Positions 1 to 13,270 of a DNA stretch of 64,000 bases are shown one piece after another. The stretch covers positions 208,239-272,238 of the forward strand of contig VTPC01000965.1 in assembly GCA_011009095.1 (NCBI GenBank), in the 5' to 3' direction. Positions within the stretch are counted from its first letter, which is position 1, and every line of letters begins with the position of its first letter. The translations under genes and the position numbers were made by a program. The notes beneath the pieces are model-generated. The model was not told the origin of the DNA and searched no databases. It worked only from the letters and a program-made list of their open reading frames with translations. The DNA is from Ignelater luminosus. Lineage: Eukaryota; Arthropoda; Insecta; Coleoptera; Elateridae.

Positions 1-2290
1 CAATAAATAATTAAATAATGCTTAAGGAATTTGCTATTACTTGGAATTGCTTGTTTTATAGTCAGTGAGCGGCGCAAGAGCCGTTTCTTACTAACTGTGT
101 AGAATTCTTTCGTATTGGGTAACGTCTTCAAATCGATGAGACACTCAGTAGATATTCGTATCGCATTCATTTCTGACTGCATGCATATTTTCATTTGAGA
201 TTGTGATTTTATTTAAAAGTTCTGCGTAGAAATCATTAAATGCTTGATTTAATTAACTTTCTTTTTAAAATTCCTTCTCTTTCATTTTCATAATAAACAA
301 TCTATTGAAATACCAGTATTTAATGTTAAATAATTTTTAAATTATAGAAAGAAGGTCAAACAGTAAAACGTGTTATTTAAATATATATTAAAATATTTTT
401 TACTATTGTGTCAAGGAAAGTTGTAAAGATACGTATCGCATAATTTAGTTTGGTATAATTCTAAATTCTCCTAATTACATATTGTATTAAAATGTTTAAT
501 TCACTCCCATCATTTAAAATTTATATAATTTTTTTCCTTGTGATGCAACAATAAAATTATACCTACTTTAATATTTTACTAATTTATTGATAATTGTATT
601 TCTGATATGAAACAATTAACTTTTTTAAATTTGCTCAGAATTATAATATTCTTAAATATAAGAAATAAATTATAATTAAATGTAAAGTTCAAAGTCATTT
701 TATAATTAGCTGCTACTATAAACAATTTCAGGAATTCCTTATTTTTAATGAATTTTTTCTATTTTTTTCTAAAAATAGCAATAATTTTTTGAACAAACGA
801 TTTGCATTTTAAATTTGTATATTTTAAAACATACTTAACGCTTTCTTAGTTATTAGTTATTGAAACTCTTAAAACCACCCCTAGGGTAGGTAACTACATA
901 AAAATAACATTTCCATCTCTTATAGAAAGTTTAGCTGGTTGGATAACTTTTTTTTATCCAAAAACAAGTATCATCAAATATTCATTAAAGCTTGTAAGTT
1001 TAGAGATATTTATTCAAATGTGTTTACACCTGTCTTTTCTATCCTTGCCCTTGGCATTTGGTCAAGACGTGGCAGTGACTGCACATTATATTGAATAATT
1101 CATATGATGACCACCGATTGACCCAACCTTTCTGAAAATTCCAATAGGTGACAAATAACGCTGTTGATGATGTGATAATAATTTTAATGAATGATTATTT
1201 CTGTTAATAAATACGTCGATAAATGTTTGACAAGGTTGATGAAGATAATATCGGTGCAGTTACGTAATTTAGTAATGAAAAATACATAGTAAGTACCTAG
1301 TACAATAACAATAGTTAGAATAGGAATGGTAAGATTTCGAAACGTGTGCATCTCGATATTTGAAGGAGGATAACAGGTTATGCAGTTCAATAATAGATAA
1401 CAATGCTAAAGCAAATAGGCAGTGCGATTGAATATTGAATAGATCTGTTACAAAACATGATAGTTATGACTTAATCCATTCTCGTCTATTGTTATTGGAA
1501 AGAAACCGGACGTGAATGCATAAACAGTTCGTTGTTTTTTTTAAATGTTAGTAATTTAGTTGTGTATTAAAGAGGATTAAACAAAAATGGAAACAATGAG
1601 GTATTAATTTTTATGCAGTGCCTGTCACTTTATGTACATAATTAGTCATAAAAAATTTTTCTTTCACAATAGTACAAATATAGTCAAGAAAATTATTTCT
1701 TCTTTTTAACATTTCTTTAACCCGGATTGTTTTTGCTTACATTTAAAATTACGTTTCCATAACTATATGTATACAGTTGCAGTAGGCTATTGGTTTTTAT
1801 TGGGGGCATGATGAATCTGCATTATCAACCAACAGTCATACACTGATATTTTATTCATTAGTATTTTCCATTGATTTTGTTAAAATTTTATTAAATTCTT
1901 CCTGGGCTTTGAAAATGTCTGCATTGATTACATAAAATTCTGTAATTTAAAATTATAACATTTGCTGATTGGATGCTATACCACAAGCTGACTTCCTCAT
2001 TCCAAAAAAATTAATTAAAAAGCGTGAGATATTCTTAAATCTTTAATAATAAAACTAAATGAGATTAAATTCAATATTTTGTATAATTAATATAAAACGT
2101 TTTTACTTTTTGATTTATAATTCCGTGTATTGTTTGGAACCTTTACTTATTGTTCGCCATTATCCTTCTACTAATTTTATGATATTATTGCCTTCCTTAT
2201 TATCTTAAGATTGCTTATAATAGGTATCATAATCTGTAATATATGACAAAAGATTTAATTTATGTGACGGTTCTATAAAGCAAAAACTTT
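1..2290. other. AT-rich non-coding stretch
   Basis: I see no gene here. The sequence is strongly AT-rich with short homopolymer runs. Open frames are short and have neither recognisable motifs nor splice-site context. It is probably intergenic or a far-upstream intron of the Cobl gene. Confidence 0.6.
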
Positions 2291-4555
2291 TCATTGCTTA
2301 TTATTACAGTTATTTGTTCCAAGGTGTCAGTGATAAATTATAAAGAGTCTTCAACAACTGTTATTATTAATATTTTTTTGTTTCTCCCACTGTTTCAGTT
2401 TAAGATAGTAGAAGTAATTGAAATGCGGGCAACTCAAATTATCAAAACGTTAAGATTATCAAATTCACGAAGACGTTTTTTCTTTAGGAAATTAAAGGTC
2501 AACAAAGCAGACTTACTCATCAATTTCTCACTTTCTAACAACAAACTTTGCTTCCCGTATCTGCTTCTTTCTGCAAAAGATCAATGTGGATTTGTTAGTT
2601 CCTTCACTTGAGGCAATAACTTTGCAATGAGTCACATCTATTGACCCTAGAATATGTGAATTTTTCTGTTTGCATTCGCATCTTCCAAAAAAATCAGTTA
2701 GTTGTTACGTTCTCATTTAGTCTCTATTTTCATGTTGGTGACTTCTGCTGGATGAAATATTCACTCTGGAAATATTTCAGGATCCCTTTACGGCATTAGA
2801 AAGTTTTTTTAAATATGTCACCTAATTGGTAAAGAGTTATAACTCTGTCAGAGATATCCAAAAGGAAAGATTGTTAGAATTACTAAAAATTCTGAATGTC
2901 TTTAAAGGCAGGAGAAAACTATTAAACTTTTTTCCAAAGACAAATACAGAAAGCAGTTTTTCTAAAGTATAATACAGAACAAGAGACAACAAGTTGTTGC
3001 CTTTAATAGTCGGAATGTCGGAAGTTATGACTATGCGGTGACAGTCGGTTAAAGTATTGATCTTTATTAAGATGACATTAGTTAATATCATCTTCAGCTG
3101 CATTTATCAAGCTAGAGATGGTATAGACAAAACTTTATCTTAAAATGCGACTTGATTGATGTTCTAATCTAAACTCGTTCATAATCTATAGGAGAAGCCA
3201 GTTTCGATATCACTTGTCATTTTGGTAACTTCTTCTGTCATGAAATGACACTTTTAGACTCTTTCTCGATTATTCCCTTCATCACATGAATACTCAAGAT
3301 TCAATCAAAATAATTACATAATTATGTATCTACCAAAAACAACAAACTCTTTGCATCCGATGCCAAAAATCAAACTTTCTGTTTCAATATTACATATTGA
3401 ACGTAAACAATAAAATCTTGTCAATGAAAGAGTCATTTTGTTTCATTTGATAGAGCCACTTACGTTGGCACACACTCGAGGTTCATCCTTAACTAATCTT
3501 CTTAATTTAGCTGCACTCAAACACAGATCGGACTTTGCTTTATTGCTTCTGGCAAAAAACAACACCGTAGGTGCCATTCATCGTGCTAATAGAGACTGTT
3601 TATCAGTGAGTCCAGAACTATAACATTTTACGATTTCAACCAATTTCATCAAGAGGGATCATTTGTATCATCCGCATTTGCCATGTCAAAATCTATTTTA
3701 TTTAGAAGACTGACGTTGAATCGTCAACATCCGGTCTTTCAGCAATTGATCTTTGGTAATAAATCAAAGATTTTGAAAATCGGTTCCAGACATCTAAGGA
3801 ATCATTTTAATCTTTAGCCAGTCGGTCACTGTTTGATTATATATGTACATAGTAGAGATTCAAAGTTCCAAAAAAGCTTATATCAAACGGCTGTATGCGG
3901 TGGGTACTTCCGAATTGATGGATCTACTCTGCCGTACAAAACCCACTGATACAAATTAACGATCAAGCAATTCGTGCTTCATGTTCTTACGAGGAAATTT
4001 AATTTCCGTGGCAGAAATACCCTGACGCACTGATACAACAGATAACTGTTGCATGTTGACCACTTTGCACTAGTGAGAATTCTCACTTGTTTTCTTCCTT
4101 TCGTGGCGTAAATTTCTAGACTGTGCCGTTTTTCTTTCAGATGGCATAGTAAGTATTCCAACTCAACTCTGAAATGAGAGCCCACAGTTGCAAAAGTACA
4201 GTTCTTTCGAATTCAGAACCTTTGCAGACTTGTAACCTGTGAAGAATCTTAGGTTATACAAACTAAGCGCTGAATCCAAATTAGTTTAGCAGCAAATTTA
4301 CCCGACCCAGGTGTTTCCCTAACCACCACTTTTGGTAAAATTCTTTGAGTTTCCTAATCTGTCAATGGTTGATCTGCCAAGCTAAGAATCTTTCAGGAAA
4401 TTTCGACCTTTTGCGCAAAACCAATTTTACAGTATGTCTCATCATCGATCACCATGCAATCTTTCATTTACGATTCTTTATAAAGCTTCTGAGATTGGCG
4501 TCTTAGTCACAAAGTTTTGCTCAGCCTCACGATCTCTAGGATCGCGTAATCTTTA
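2291..4555. other. Non-coding stretch, possibly decayed repeat DNA
   Basis: No gene is recognised. Base composition is less AT-extreme than in the first 2 kb. The texture resembles the tandem repeat that follows, but I could not align it to that repeat by eye. The longest frame (2294-2611, +) has no recognisable motif. Confidence 0.4.
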
Positions 4556-4559
4556 AAAC

Positions 4560-6930
4560 CTTTCCATCCTGTTTTTTTTGGACACAAAACCACGACATTT
4601 CCGATTTCTTGACCACATCCTTTGTAGAAATCTTCGATTTTTACTTAAATAAAAGTCAAAAACTTTTTTATACAGCTTTTGATCTTCTATTTCTTGCTTT
4701 CCTGCACCTTCCGGATTTCTGTCAGTAGATAATGTTCTCCAAATTTTTCTAAAACAATAGTTATAGTCGGTTGGTGAAAGGCTTATACTTATGGCCAGCT
4801 ACAATTTTGCTTGGAAAGAGCCAAAGACACTTTTATCCAACTTCTGATCTCCTATTTTTCGTTCTATCCCATTTCCGAGCTTTCTGTCAACAGTTAACGC
4901 TCTATGATTCTTTCCAAACGGTAGCTATTGTCGATTGGTTGAAAGTTTATACTTGTGGCCAGCTTTAATCTTGCTTGGAAAGAGCCAAAGGCACTTTTAT
5001 CCTATTTTTGTTCTCCTATTTCTTGCTCTCCTCCACTTTAAAGCTTTTTGCCAACAGTTAACGCTCTATGAATTTTTATAAAAAGTTATTGTCGATTGGT
5101 TGATAGTTTATCTTTATGAACAGTTTCAGTTTTGCTTGAAAAAAGCCAAAGACACTTTTATCCAACTTTGGATCTCCTGCTTCATGCTCTCCTCCATTTC
5201 TGAGCTTTCTGTCAACAGTTAACGCTTTATGAATCTTTTAAAGAGGTAGTTATTGTCGATTGATTGAAGTTTATTCTTGTGGCAAGCTTCAATTTTGCTT
5301 GGAAGGAGCCAAAGATACTTTTATCCAACTTTGGATGTCCTGTTTGCTCTCCTCCATTTCTAAGCTTTCTGTCAACAATTAACGCCCTGTAGAGCTTTCT
5401 AAAGCAGTAGTTGTTATCGACTGGTGAAAGGTCTATCCTTTCAACCAGCCCTAATTTTGCTTGGAAAGAGCTAAAGACACTTTTATCTAACTTTGGATCT
5501 CGTACTTCTTGCTCTCCACGTCCGAGCTTTCTGCCAACAGTTAACGCTCTAAGGATCTTTTTAAACGGTAGCTATTGTCGATTGATGGAAGGTTTATCCT
5601 TCTAGCCAGCTGTAATTTTGCTGGGAAAAAGCCAAAGACACTGTTATCTAACTTTGGATCTAATATTCCTTGCTCTTCTCCATTTCTGAGCTTTCTGTCA
5701 GCAGTTGACGCCTTTTACATCTTTCTAAAACAGTAGTTGTTGTCGACTGGTGGCAGCTCTATCCTTATAGTCAGCTCTAATTTTGCTTGGAAAGAGCAAA
5801 AGACACTTTTATACAACTTTGGATCTTCTATTTCTTCTCCTTCTCCACTTCCGGGCTTTCTTTCAACAGGTAACACTCTATGAATCTTTCTAAACGGTAG
5901 TTATTGTCGATTGGTGGAAGGTGCATCCTTCTAGCTAGCTCTAATTTTGCTTGGAAAAAGCCAAAGACACTTTTATCCAACTTTGGATCCTCTAATTCTT
6001 GCTCTCCTCCATTTCTGAGCTTTCTGTCAACAGTTAACGCTCTATAGATTTTTCTAAAACAGTAGTTGTCGTGGAAGGTTCATCCTTATAGCCAGCACAA
6101 ATTTTGCTTGAAAAGAGCCAAAGGTTCTTTTATCCTACTTTTGGATCTTAGTGCTTGGTCTCCTCCACTTCTGAGCTTTGTGTCATCAATTAACGTCCTA
6201 TAGATTTTTTTAAAACAATAGTTATTGCCGATTGGTGGAACGCTTATCCTTCTAGCCAGCTCCAATTTTGCTTGAGAATTGTCAAAGGCTCTTTTATCCA
6301 ACTCTGGATCTCATATTTCTTGCTGTCCTCCACTTCTGAGTTTTCTGTCAACAATTAACGTCCTATTTTAAAAAAAGTATAGTTATTGTTGGTTGGTGGA
6401 AGATTTATTTTTCTAGCCAGCTCGAATTTTGCTTAAAAAGGGCCAAAACGATCGATCTCTTATTTCTTGTTCTCCCCCGCTTCGTAACCGTCTGTCAATA
6501 GTTAACGCTCTTTGAATGGTTTCAGAATAGTAGGAATTGTTGATCGTGGATGAATTATGTTACTTTGTATCCCTCTCCTTCACTTTCCAGCTTTCTGTCG
6601 CTGGTTGATGCTCTATTGGTTTTTTCTGACAGTAGTTATTGTTGATTGGTGGAAGATCTAGTCTTTTGCTTAAGTAGAACTAAAGACTCTTATCCTACTT
6701 TAGATCTTTCTTCTCCACTTCTCAGCTTTCTATCGATAGTTGACAGTTCGGATTTTTCTTTAAAAAACTCACAAAAACCTTCCTATCCAACTTTGGATTT
6801 TGTAACTCCTTGCGCTCATTCACTTTTCAGCTTCCTGTCAATAATTAATCCTCTCGGAATCTTTTTCAAAAATTCTGAATTGGTGGAAGATTTAACCTTA
6901 GAGCTAGCTCTCAAATCCATGGAATGAGAT
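4560..6930. repeat. Degenerate ~162-bp tandem repeat, about 13 copies
   Basis: A landmark reading roughly 'ttttgcttggaaagagcc' recurs near 4804, 4970, 5131, 5294, 5456, 5615, 5781, 5945, 6103, 6267 and 6427, with a diverged copy near 6665. Spacing is 158-166 bp. Other parts of the unit ('gagctttctgtcaacagtta', 'tattgtcgattggt') keep the same order. The period is about 54 codons. Read on the minus strand, several units give a shared peptide pattern (KLDKSVFGSFQAKLELA, then RINLPPIDNNY, then RALTVDRKLRNGGEQE), interrupted by stops and frame changes. It could be a plain satellite or the remains of a tandemly repeated coding sequence. Confidence 0.85.
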
Positions 6931-8506
6931 CTGTTTCATGGCGTAAACTCACAAAGTAATTTATCGGAAAACTGATCGGTCTTGTTTCCTTTGGTAACTG
7001 TGTACGCTCTGCAAATTTAGACGTTTCTAATCTCTGTCGTATGCAGATTATAAACAGCATTCAAACGGAGAACGAGCTAACATCTTATTTAATTAGAAAC
7101 GCCTTAAATTTGCTTTAATTTGTTTTTGTTTCGACTGATAATTCTTATTTCTGTTGATGAATCTTTTGTGTCTTACACTTACTAAAATTATAGAATGGTT
7201 TGTACATTTCCGTTGAGTTTTGTATTATTCAGAAATAGTTTTGTGTATACACTGATATGTTTAATAGTAGCTTGCACTACTGTTGTGCTTAATCTTAATT
7301 TCTAGCTTCTACTTAGCTCAACATATTTTCATTAATTTCATTAATTTTACATTTTTGGTGATCCTCAACGTTCGTTTGATACACTGAAAACAGTACCATT
7401 TATACAAGATAAACAGCAAGCAAATCAATCAGCACGTCAATTTAGTTAAGCTGACCATTTGCTAGCGAACCCATTATTTCATTCTTTTGGATTTTTGAAA
7501 TGAGTTGTTTTTCATAGTTTGCAATAGTAATGGTTGATTTAGAGATTAGTTTTCCTAATTCTACCAAGGATGATATACAATTCCATATAATATTCAAGTC
7601 AGTTGTTTGTTTTTGCAAACAAATTGATGATGATAGCCACAGAATAAGACCTTTTTCAAGTTTGATAGGTACACTAAAGTACATACAGTACTATGGATAT
7701 ATTAGAATCTAAATTTGATGGGTTTCGTAAACAGCACAGAAAATGACTTTATTCACGTTCGTATTTTATTATTAAGATTATTACGTTTTTATTTTGTTTC
7801 TTTATTGTTTATTACTGCATGGAAAATTATTTAAAGTCAGGTAAACTAATAAAAACTGCTATCTTATCAACAACAATATAAATTAACAAGTTGCATTTAT
7901 CGATCTATTTTTAATGTAATTTTTTTATTATGCACAATTATTATATTTTTGCGTTGATATTTATTTCATAATTCTTAATCACAAAAAGTGCAAAATTATA
8001 AACTACTAGAAGTAATTCGTAATGTACATATTCCTGCAAACAAATATTTGTTGCGCTGCTCGATATTTTATTATATATAATTATCACTTCTTCATGTGAC
8101 AAATCAGTAAGTAGATGTTTGGATATTTCGTTTGACAAAATTGCCGTTTTTTCACGTAAAAAAATAAATAGAAACTATCTCGGGAAAAATATCAAAGCGA
8201 AATATTTAAAATTCCACATAAATCTAATAAAAAGGGGAAATTCCTCATCATCACTCAACATGGCTTACTTTCTTAAATTTTACTGCTGCTACTACAGAAA
8301 TTCTTAGAAACAAAAAGTAAGTTGAACTGTAAAAATCGAGGTGACCAAAACTAAAATATCAGATCCCATGAAATGACGTTAGCAGTATAAACCTACTTTA
8401 CGTTAAGTAATAACAATCATATCTAAAGAATTTTATATTGAGGTTGTTTATTAAAGAGGTAAGAGTGTCATGACTCATTTACATATAAATCCGAGTTTCA
8501 TCCTAA

Positions 8507-8538
<32 letters not shown>

Positions 8539-9780
8539 TATTAAATAATGGTTTTTCTTATCTTAGTTTTTATGTTCGAAATGAAAATTGTTGCTTATTT
8601 CGTGTTGGTTTATTAAACATGAAACTTTTTGTTGAGCAAATTTACAAAATACAAGTAGTATAAATAGTAGAAGAAACGTTATGCACTTATAAATATATTA
8701 TTCGTTAATTTCTATGATTGATTAAAATATTACAACATAACGGGATAAGAGAATTTATACTATCGTATAATAACTGTGCATGAAACAGTTTACAATCCCG
8801 AAATTCATAATTGCTGGTTACAACTGCAGTGTCTCCTATAATTAGGAACTAATGATTAAAATAATAGTACAGAATACCTTATCAAGCGGAAAATTTAAAT
8901 GTAATTAATGCATATAACCCGCAGCTTTAAATATTATTAATTACCTACATAGATAACAAGTTTTACTGTAAAATAGTTCATCAAAAATGCACGCCCAAAG
9001 CATTCTATAACCTAAATATTACATAATCGAATTGCAATTAGCAAAATTCCTCTTGTACATACTTTTTGCTTCGCGTGCTGTCTTGCAATTCACGTAGTAT
9101 TATAAAAAGAGAGAGCATTTTCTGATTTGGTTATTAAGTTTTACTTACTGTTGATGTAATAACACTATCGCCTATAATACTTAATTATTTTACAAAAACC
9201 TATTGCAAAAGTAAAATGTGTTGAACGCTATAAATATTTAATACAAATTAGTTTATGTTTACAACTTTCCCTGTTATTATTTTAAGGTCTTGTTAACAAT
9301 GAATCGACTTCGGTTTCACTGGAAATCAAAAAGCCGGAAATAATTATAATTGCTGCGTTAATCAGTGGCACTTTGGGATTAATGAATTTAGGCTTCAATT
9401 AAATTTAAAAGTCGCAAATGAAAGCGTTGAATAACATCAGGAAAGAATACTGAAAAAAATAAAAACTTGAGGAATTTTGATTTAGAATTCTTTTGTTGTA
9501 TTGTCTTATAAGAATTAGTCAAATAGTAATTATTAATTTTTTCAGAATTAACAATAATTTCTTAGTTTGTCTAGATAATATGTAATATCTCAAGGATGTG
9601 AAAAATAAAATTGTTTAATGTTAGTTTTTAAAGCTGAAATTAACAAATAATAATTTTTCTCTTCATTATTATATTGATCAACTAAATCCCACATACATAT
9701 ATCTTCAGTTAAATTTTAATATCTTATCTAGTTAATAACATAGTTAACATCTCACATTAAAACTACTTCAAACGAATTTC
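6931..9780. other. AT-rich non-coding stretch
   Basis: No gene is recognised. A minus-strand frame at 7442-7684 is open for 80 codons and has a helical look (LQKQTTDLNIIWNCISSLVE). It vaguely resembles the helical part of some transposon-derived proteins, but not strongly enough to call. Confidence 0.45.
8507..8541. repeat. (TTA)n microsatellite
   Basis: This is an almost perfect run of TTA triplets, about 11 units with one substitution, in otherwise AT-rich DNA. Confidence 0.9.
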
Positions 9781-11640
9781 AAAGTTCTTTTAGGATGATT
9801 TCCACTTTGATGCGTTCTCATTGGGGTCTGTCTTTTTCCATTGTAGAAGTAATAACGCTTCAAGTCACATCAAACGGAAAATCTGTTTCTGGTAAACTGT
9901 TTAATGCAGCAAAAGAGGAAAACTTCCTTTTCTGAAGGGGAAATCTTATATCTAGATAGACGATAGACATGCAAACTGCAGATGCAATAAATAGTTTCAG
10001 AGGACTCCAGAGAAAAACTTTCTGCACCAAAAGGAATCAATTTTTTGACTTTTGGCCATTTTCTTATGAGTTGACATTCTTTTCTTAAGAACTACGCAAT
10101 TTGCAAAATGACAGCTGAATTCTGGTTTGGCATAATCTTGCCGTTTGTTTATCTACTATCATTTATCACTTTGTTGTACTGTCTCAGTAGATTAAGTAAT
10201 TAATCATGAGCTAACACTCTTGCCTTCGAGTTTTCACAAAACGCCCTAGCTTGTGGTAAACAGGATTGTGTGTGATGCATTTAATGTGAGTCTCAGTTGT
10301 TTTATTGACCAAGGCGTAGCACTACTTACTGCGGCGCCTATGATAAATTGCCTCGTTTGCACATCCTTGCGCCAGCCCTTCTTGCAGCTTCCCGGCAACG
10401 TCTTGATTCTTTTTGGAAGTCTAGAGACAAACTAACCTAGTTGTAATCTCGCAGGTATATCAGTCAGTCAGAATTGGTGCCTTTTTGTAGGGTGTAAGTT
10501 TCACAATCAGGCTTCGGTTTCTATCCATCAGACCATCACTATTCAATTAAAGTAGTTGTCTTTTGCGCTTTTTCTAACATTTTTAAAGGCTATCAAACTA
10601 GATCTAGAACTAAATCGACTAACGATATTTTGTCTATTCTACACTCTCCTTGTTCACTCCAATTTTAGCTTGCGAAAGCTAATCTGGTTATGCCACAGCC
10701 TGGCCGCACATTAAGGAAGACCTCAAGGCTTTATCCACTTGGTCTTCTCTTTCGCTGCTATATGCAGCTTTATCTGTCCTCTTCGTTTAAATTTCTTAGA
10801 GAAAACTAATCTGGTTGACTATTAAACTTTGTTTTCCACTAGGTCGCCTGCAATGACTCACAAGCCTACCCAAGTAAGTTACCTTGTGAATACGCTTAGT
10901 CCACTTTATTGCTTTGGCGGGTTTTTTAAGTAACTTTCTTTAAGGAAGCTAATCCGCTGAAGGTCAAGCCAAATTTCATTTTCTCTATTCTCTGTTCATT
11001 TTTCTGGCTTCGTTGCTCCCACTTTTTAAATATTCTCGTTAAACTAATCTGATTGAGAGTTTGGATTTGCTCTCCATCTAACAACCTGCAGTGACCAACT
11101 ACTTTTGACTATCGGAACATGACCGGCGTTAAAGTATTTAATGCCTAACATAAGGCAAAATCTTATTGTCAGTTTTATTGATCACTGCGTAACACCTAGT
11201 CACTGTAGCGCCCATAGTAACAGAATCCGAGTAAAACTGTGAATTCTCTTCGTTTAGAGCAGTACCTAGCACGCAGAGTAACATTGAACTTATTTAATTA
11301 ATTGGACATGCTTTCTCACCACCGTCGACGAATTTGAATAATTAACGTCCTTGGGCGCCATTTTCGTTTTGCGTTGGTCATTAAAAAATCCATTTTTTAG
11401 TCGAAAAGACATCTACATCGCCATTCTTTCATCTTGATATGGCGTGTTTGAGCTGTGACATTTTGACATTCTTTCAAAGGCGAATTCGACGTAACAGATG
11501 ACCAATAAATCACGTGAACTGGACGTTACTCTGCCTACCAAATGAAATTTACATGAAATTTGCTTAATATTTTCAGATGAGATCCTTGTGTTTGCTTGAA
11601 CTTGCATTGAACGTGGATTAAGATTTTGATAGGAAGGTCG
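9781..11640. repeat. Degenerate repeat-rich stretch
   Basis: Two diverged direct copies of a ~60-bp motif (tttattga..a.tgcgtagcac, then a 'gcgcc' box) lie near 10287-10345 and 11165-11225. Between them a phrase like 'aaactaatctggttga' recurs near 10672, 10799, 10942 and 11037 at irregular 95-143 bp spacing. This looks like an old satellite or a decayed element. No coding frame is supported. Confidence 0.45.
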
Positions 11641-11879
11641 AATTTGTCATTGTTTCGACAAAGAATGTGTGAGCAATTTATCCCAACTACTCAAAACAAT
11701 TTATTTCTCTATTTGTTATTCAACCCTTTTAAAGGAAACGCAAAAGGGAAATCTTCCATAGATTTTCAGTAATTCTTGTATTGGGCCTACATCTCGGTCT
11801 TCTCGATATTCATCTATTCATGTACCCGTTGGGTTTGCTGAAAAAGTTGTTATTCCAGCCGATGATGTTTTTTTTACAC

Positions 11880-12780
11880 GCTGGAAGGTTTTAAATACTG
11901 CTTGGTGAAGGGTGGAAAAAGAACTTAATATGGCACAAACTACCCAAGATCCAAAAATTGACTTGTTTGGGAATAACAAGAACCAAGAACACGATTCCTA
12001 CAGTGACAATGTAGATATTCTTGGATCTTCTTTTACTAGACAAAGGGAAGCGAGAAGATTCTTGTCTTAAATTCCAGAACGCAGGTAAACCTGAGAATTG
12101 CAAATTTGGGCTTAATCTGGAAAAGGAGAAGCAACCGTGTCTTCTATATCAGATTAAACTATGCTACCCCAGTAACACCTTAGGTAGCCATTGGTACAGA
12201 AATCTGGAAACAAACCATGTTATCTGATGAAATAATCTGGTCTGCAGATGCATCGAAGAATTTGGATGGCACGGAATTAGGAATTTATGACGTAAACAAA
12301 CGGATTTACATGTACGCAGGCAGTCAACAGGCACTTAAGGCTCTTCAAGGGGAAAAGTGACGTCGAAACGCAGACCGAGATACATTTAAACTGATTTTGG
12401 CGAGACAGCACAGTGGTTGTTCAACATCGAAGAGCCAAACTATAGGCTGGTAAGGCTAAAACCTGAAGAACTCGATTACAAGATGTACGAAAAAGGTATC
12501 CGCTTTTTTAACTATAGGTGATGCAGGTGATACTACAGAACTAATGAAAGAACTCTTGGATCTACCTGTCATAATACCATTACCAGATAGCCCCTCTCTG
12601 AATAAACTTTTAAAGATTTGGACTTTTACCTTACGACTGAAGAGACAAAAGTCAAAATAAGAAAAATAAAAGACCGACTGAAGAGGGCAGAAGACAAACC
12701 AAAAGAAAATTTAATCAAGGAAGATCTAGAAAAGAAACAATTAATGAAGACTGGAAAAACATAATCCTTTTTTTAATTTT
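11880..12780 (+). mobile_element. Decayed LINE fragment (end of RT and RNase H)
   Basis: At about 11950-12110 the plus strand gives a passage like GITRTKNTIPTVT, then LLLLDKG. This resembles the '(L)GITGAMRTTPTAALE' region after the reverse transcriptase of Jockey/R1/I-type LINEs. Near 12240-12350 a separate frame reads ADASKNLDGTELGIYD and then GSQQALKAL. This matches the RNase H signature 'DGSK...G.GIY' and 'SQ.ALKAL'. Several stops and frame changes separate the pieces. A related RT-end piece lies in opposite orientation at 28420-29000. The exact family is an inference. Confidence 0.55.
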
Positions 12781-13270
12781 AGATAGTTCAAATTGTATAT
12801 CTATAAAACACTGTAGCCAAGTCTCAAGGTTTAGGTTTGTACAGGCAAGACCATGGTGTAACAGCCAAGCAGGGCCTGAACTGGCTTCTATAAAGGCCTG
12901 TTTATCAGCAGGAACTAACTATGGAGCAGATCTGAGCACAATAATTTAGTTCTGATAGTTAAGCTTTTAAGATACACGAAGATAAGTCTAGGTTTTTGAA
13001 CCTGTATAGACCTGTGCGTACTGATTGAGATGTCCCAACTGCTCGGATTTTTTAATTGTCCCCACTTTTCTGTTCGGTTTATCTTCTATGAACCAGGCGG
13101 GCTTGTTGAGTAAGTTAAGTCTGAAGTTGTCTCAGGGCGTGCCAAATCCTGAGGCCTGTCTTGGTATTGGACAGGTCCCTGGTTCAATAATTATAATAAC
13201 TCAGAAGTCTGTTTTCTTAAAAGTAACATAATGTAGAGTCTCCATCAGTGGTGTTGTTACTCTTTTCCAA
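12781..13270. other. Non-coding stretch after LINE fragment
   Basis: No gene is recognised. It may be the 3' part of the LINE remnant upstream. A 68-codon plus-strand frame at 13025-13231 has no recognisable motif. Confidence 0.35.

Noticed and set aside
8507-8541. Possible coding TTA/Leu-Ile run
   Set aside because: A simple microsatellite with no surrounding frame.
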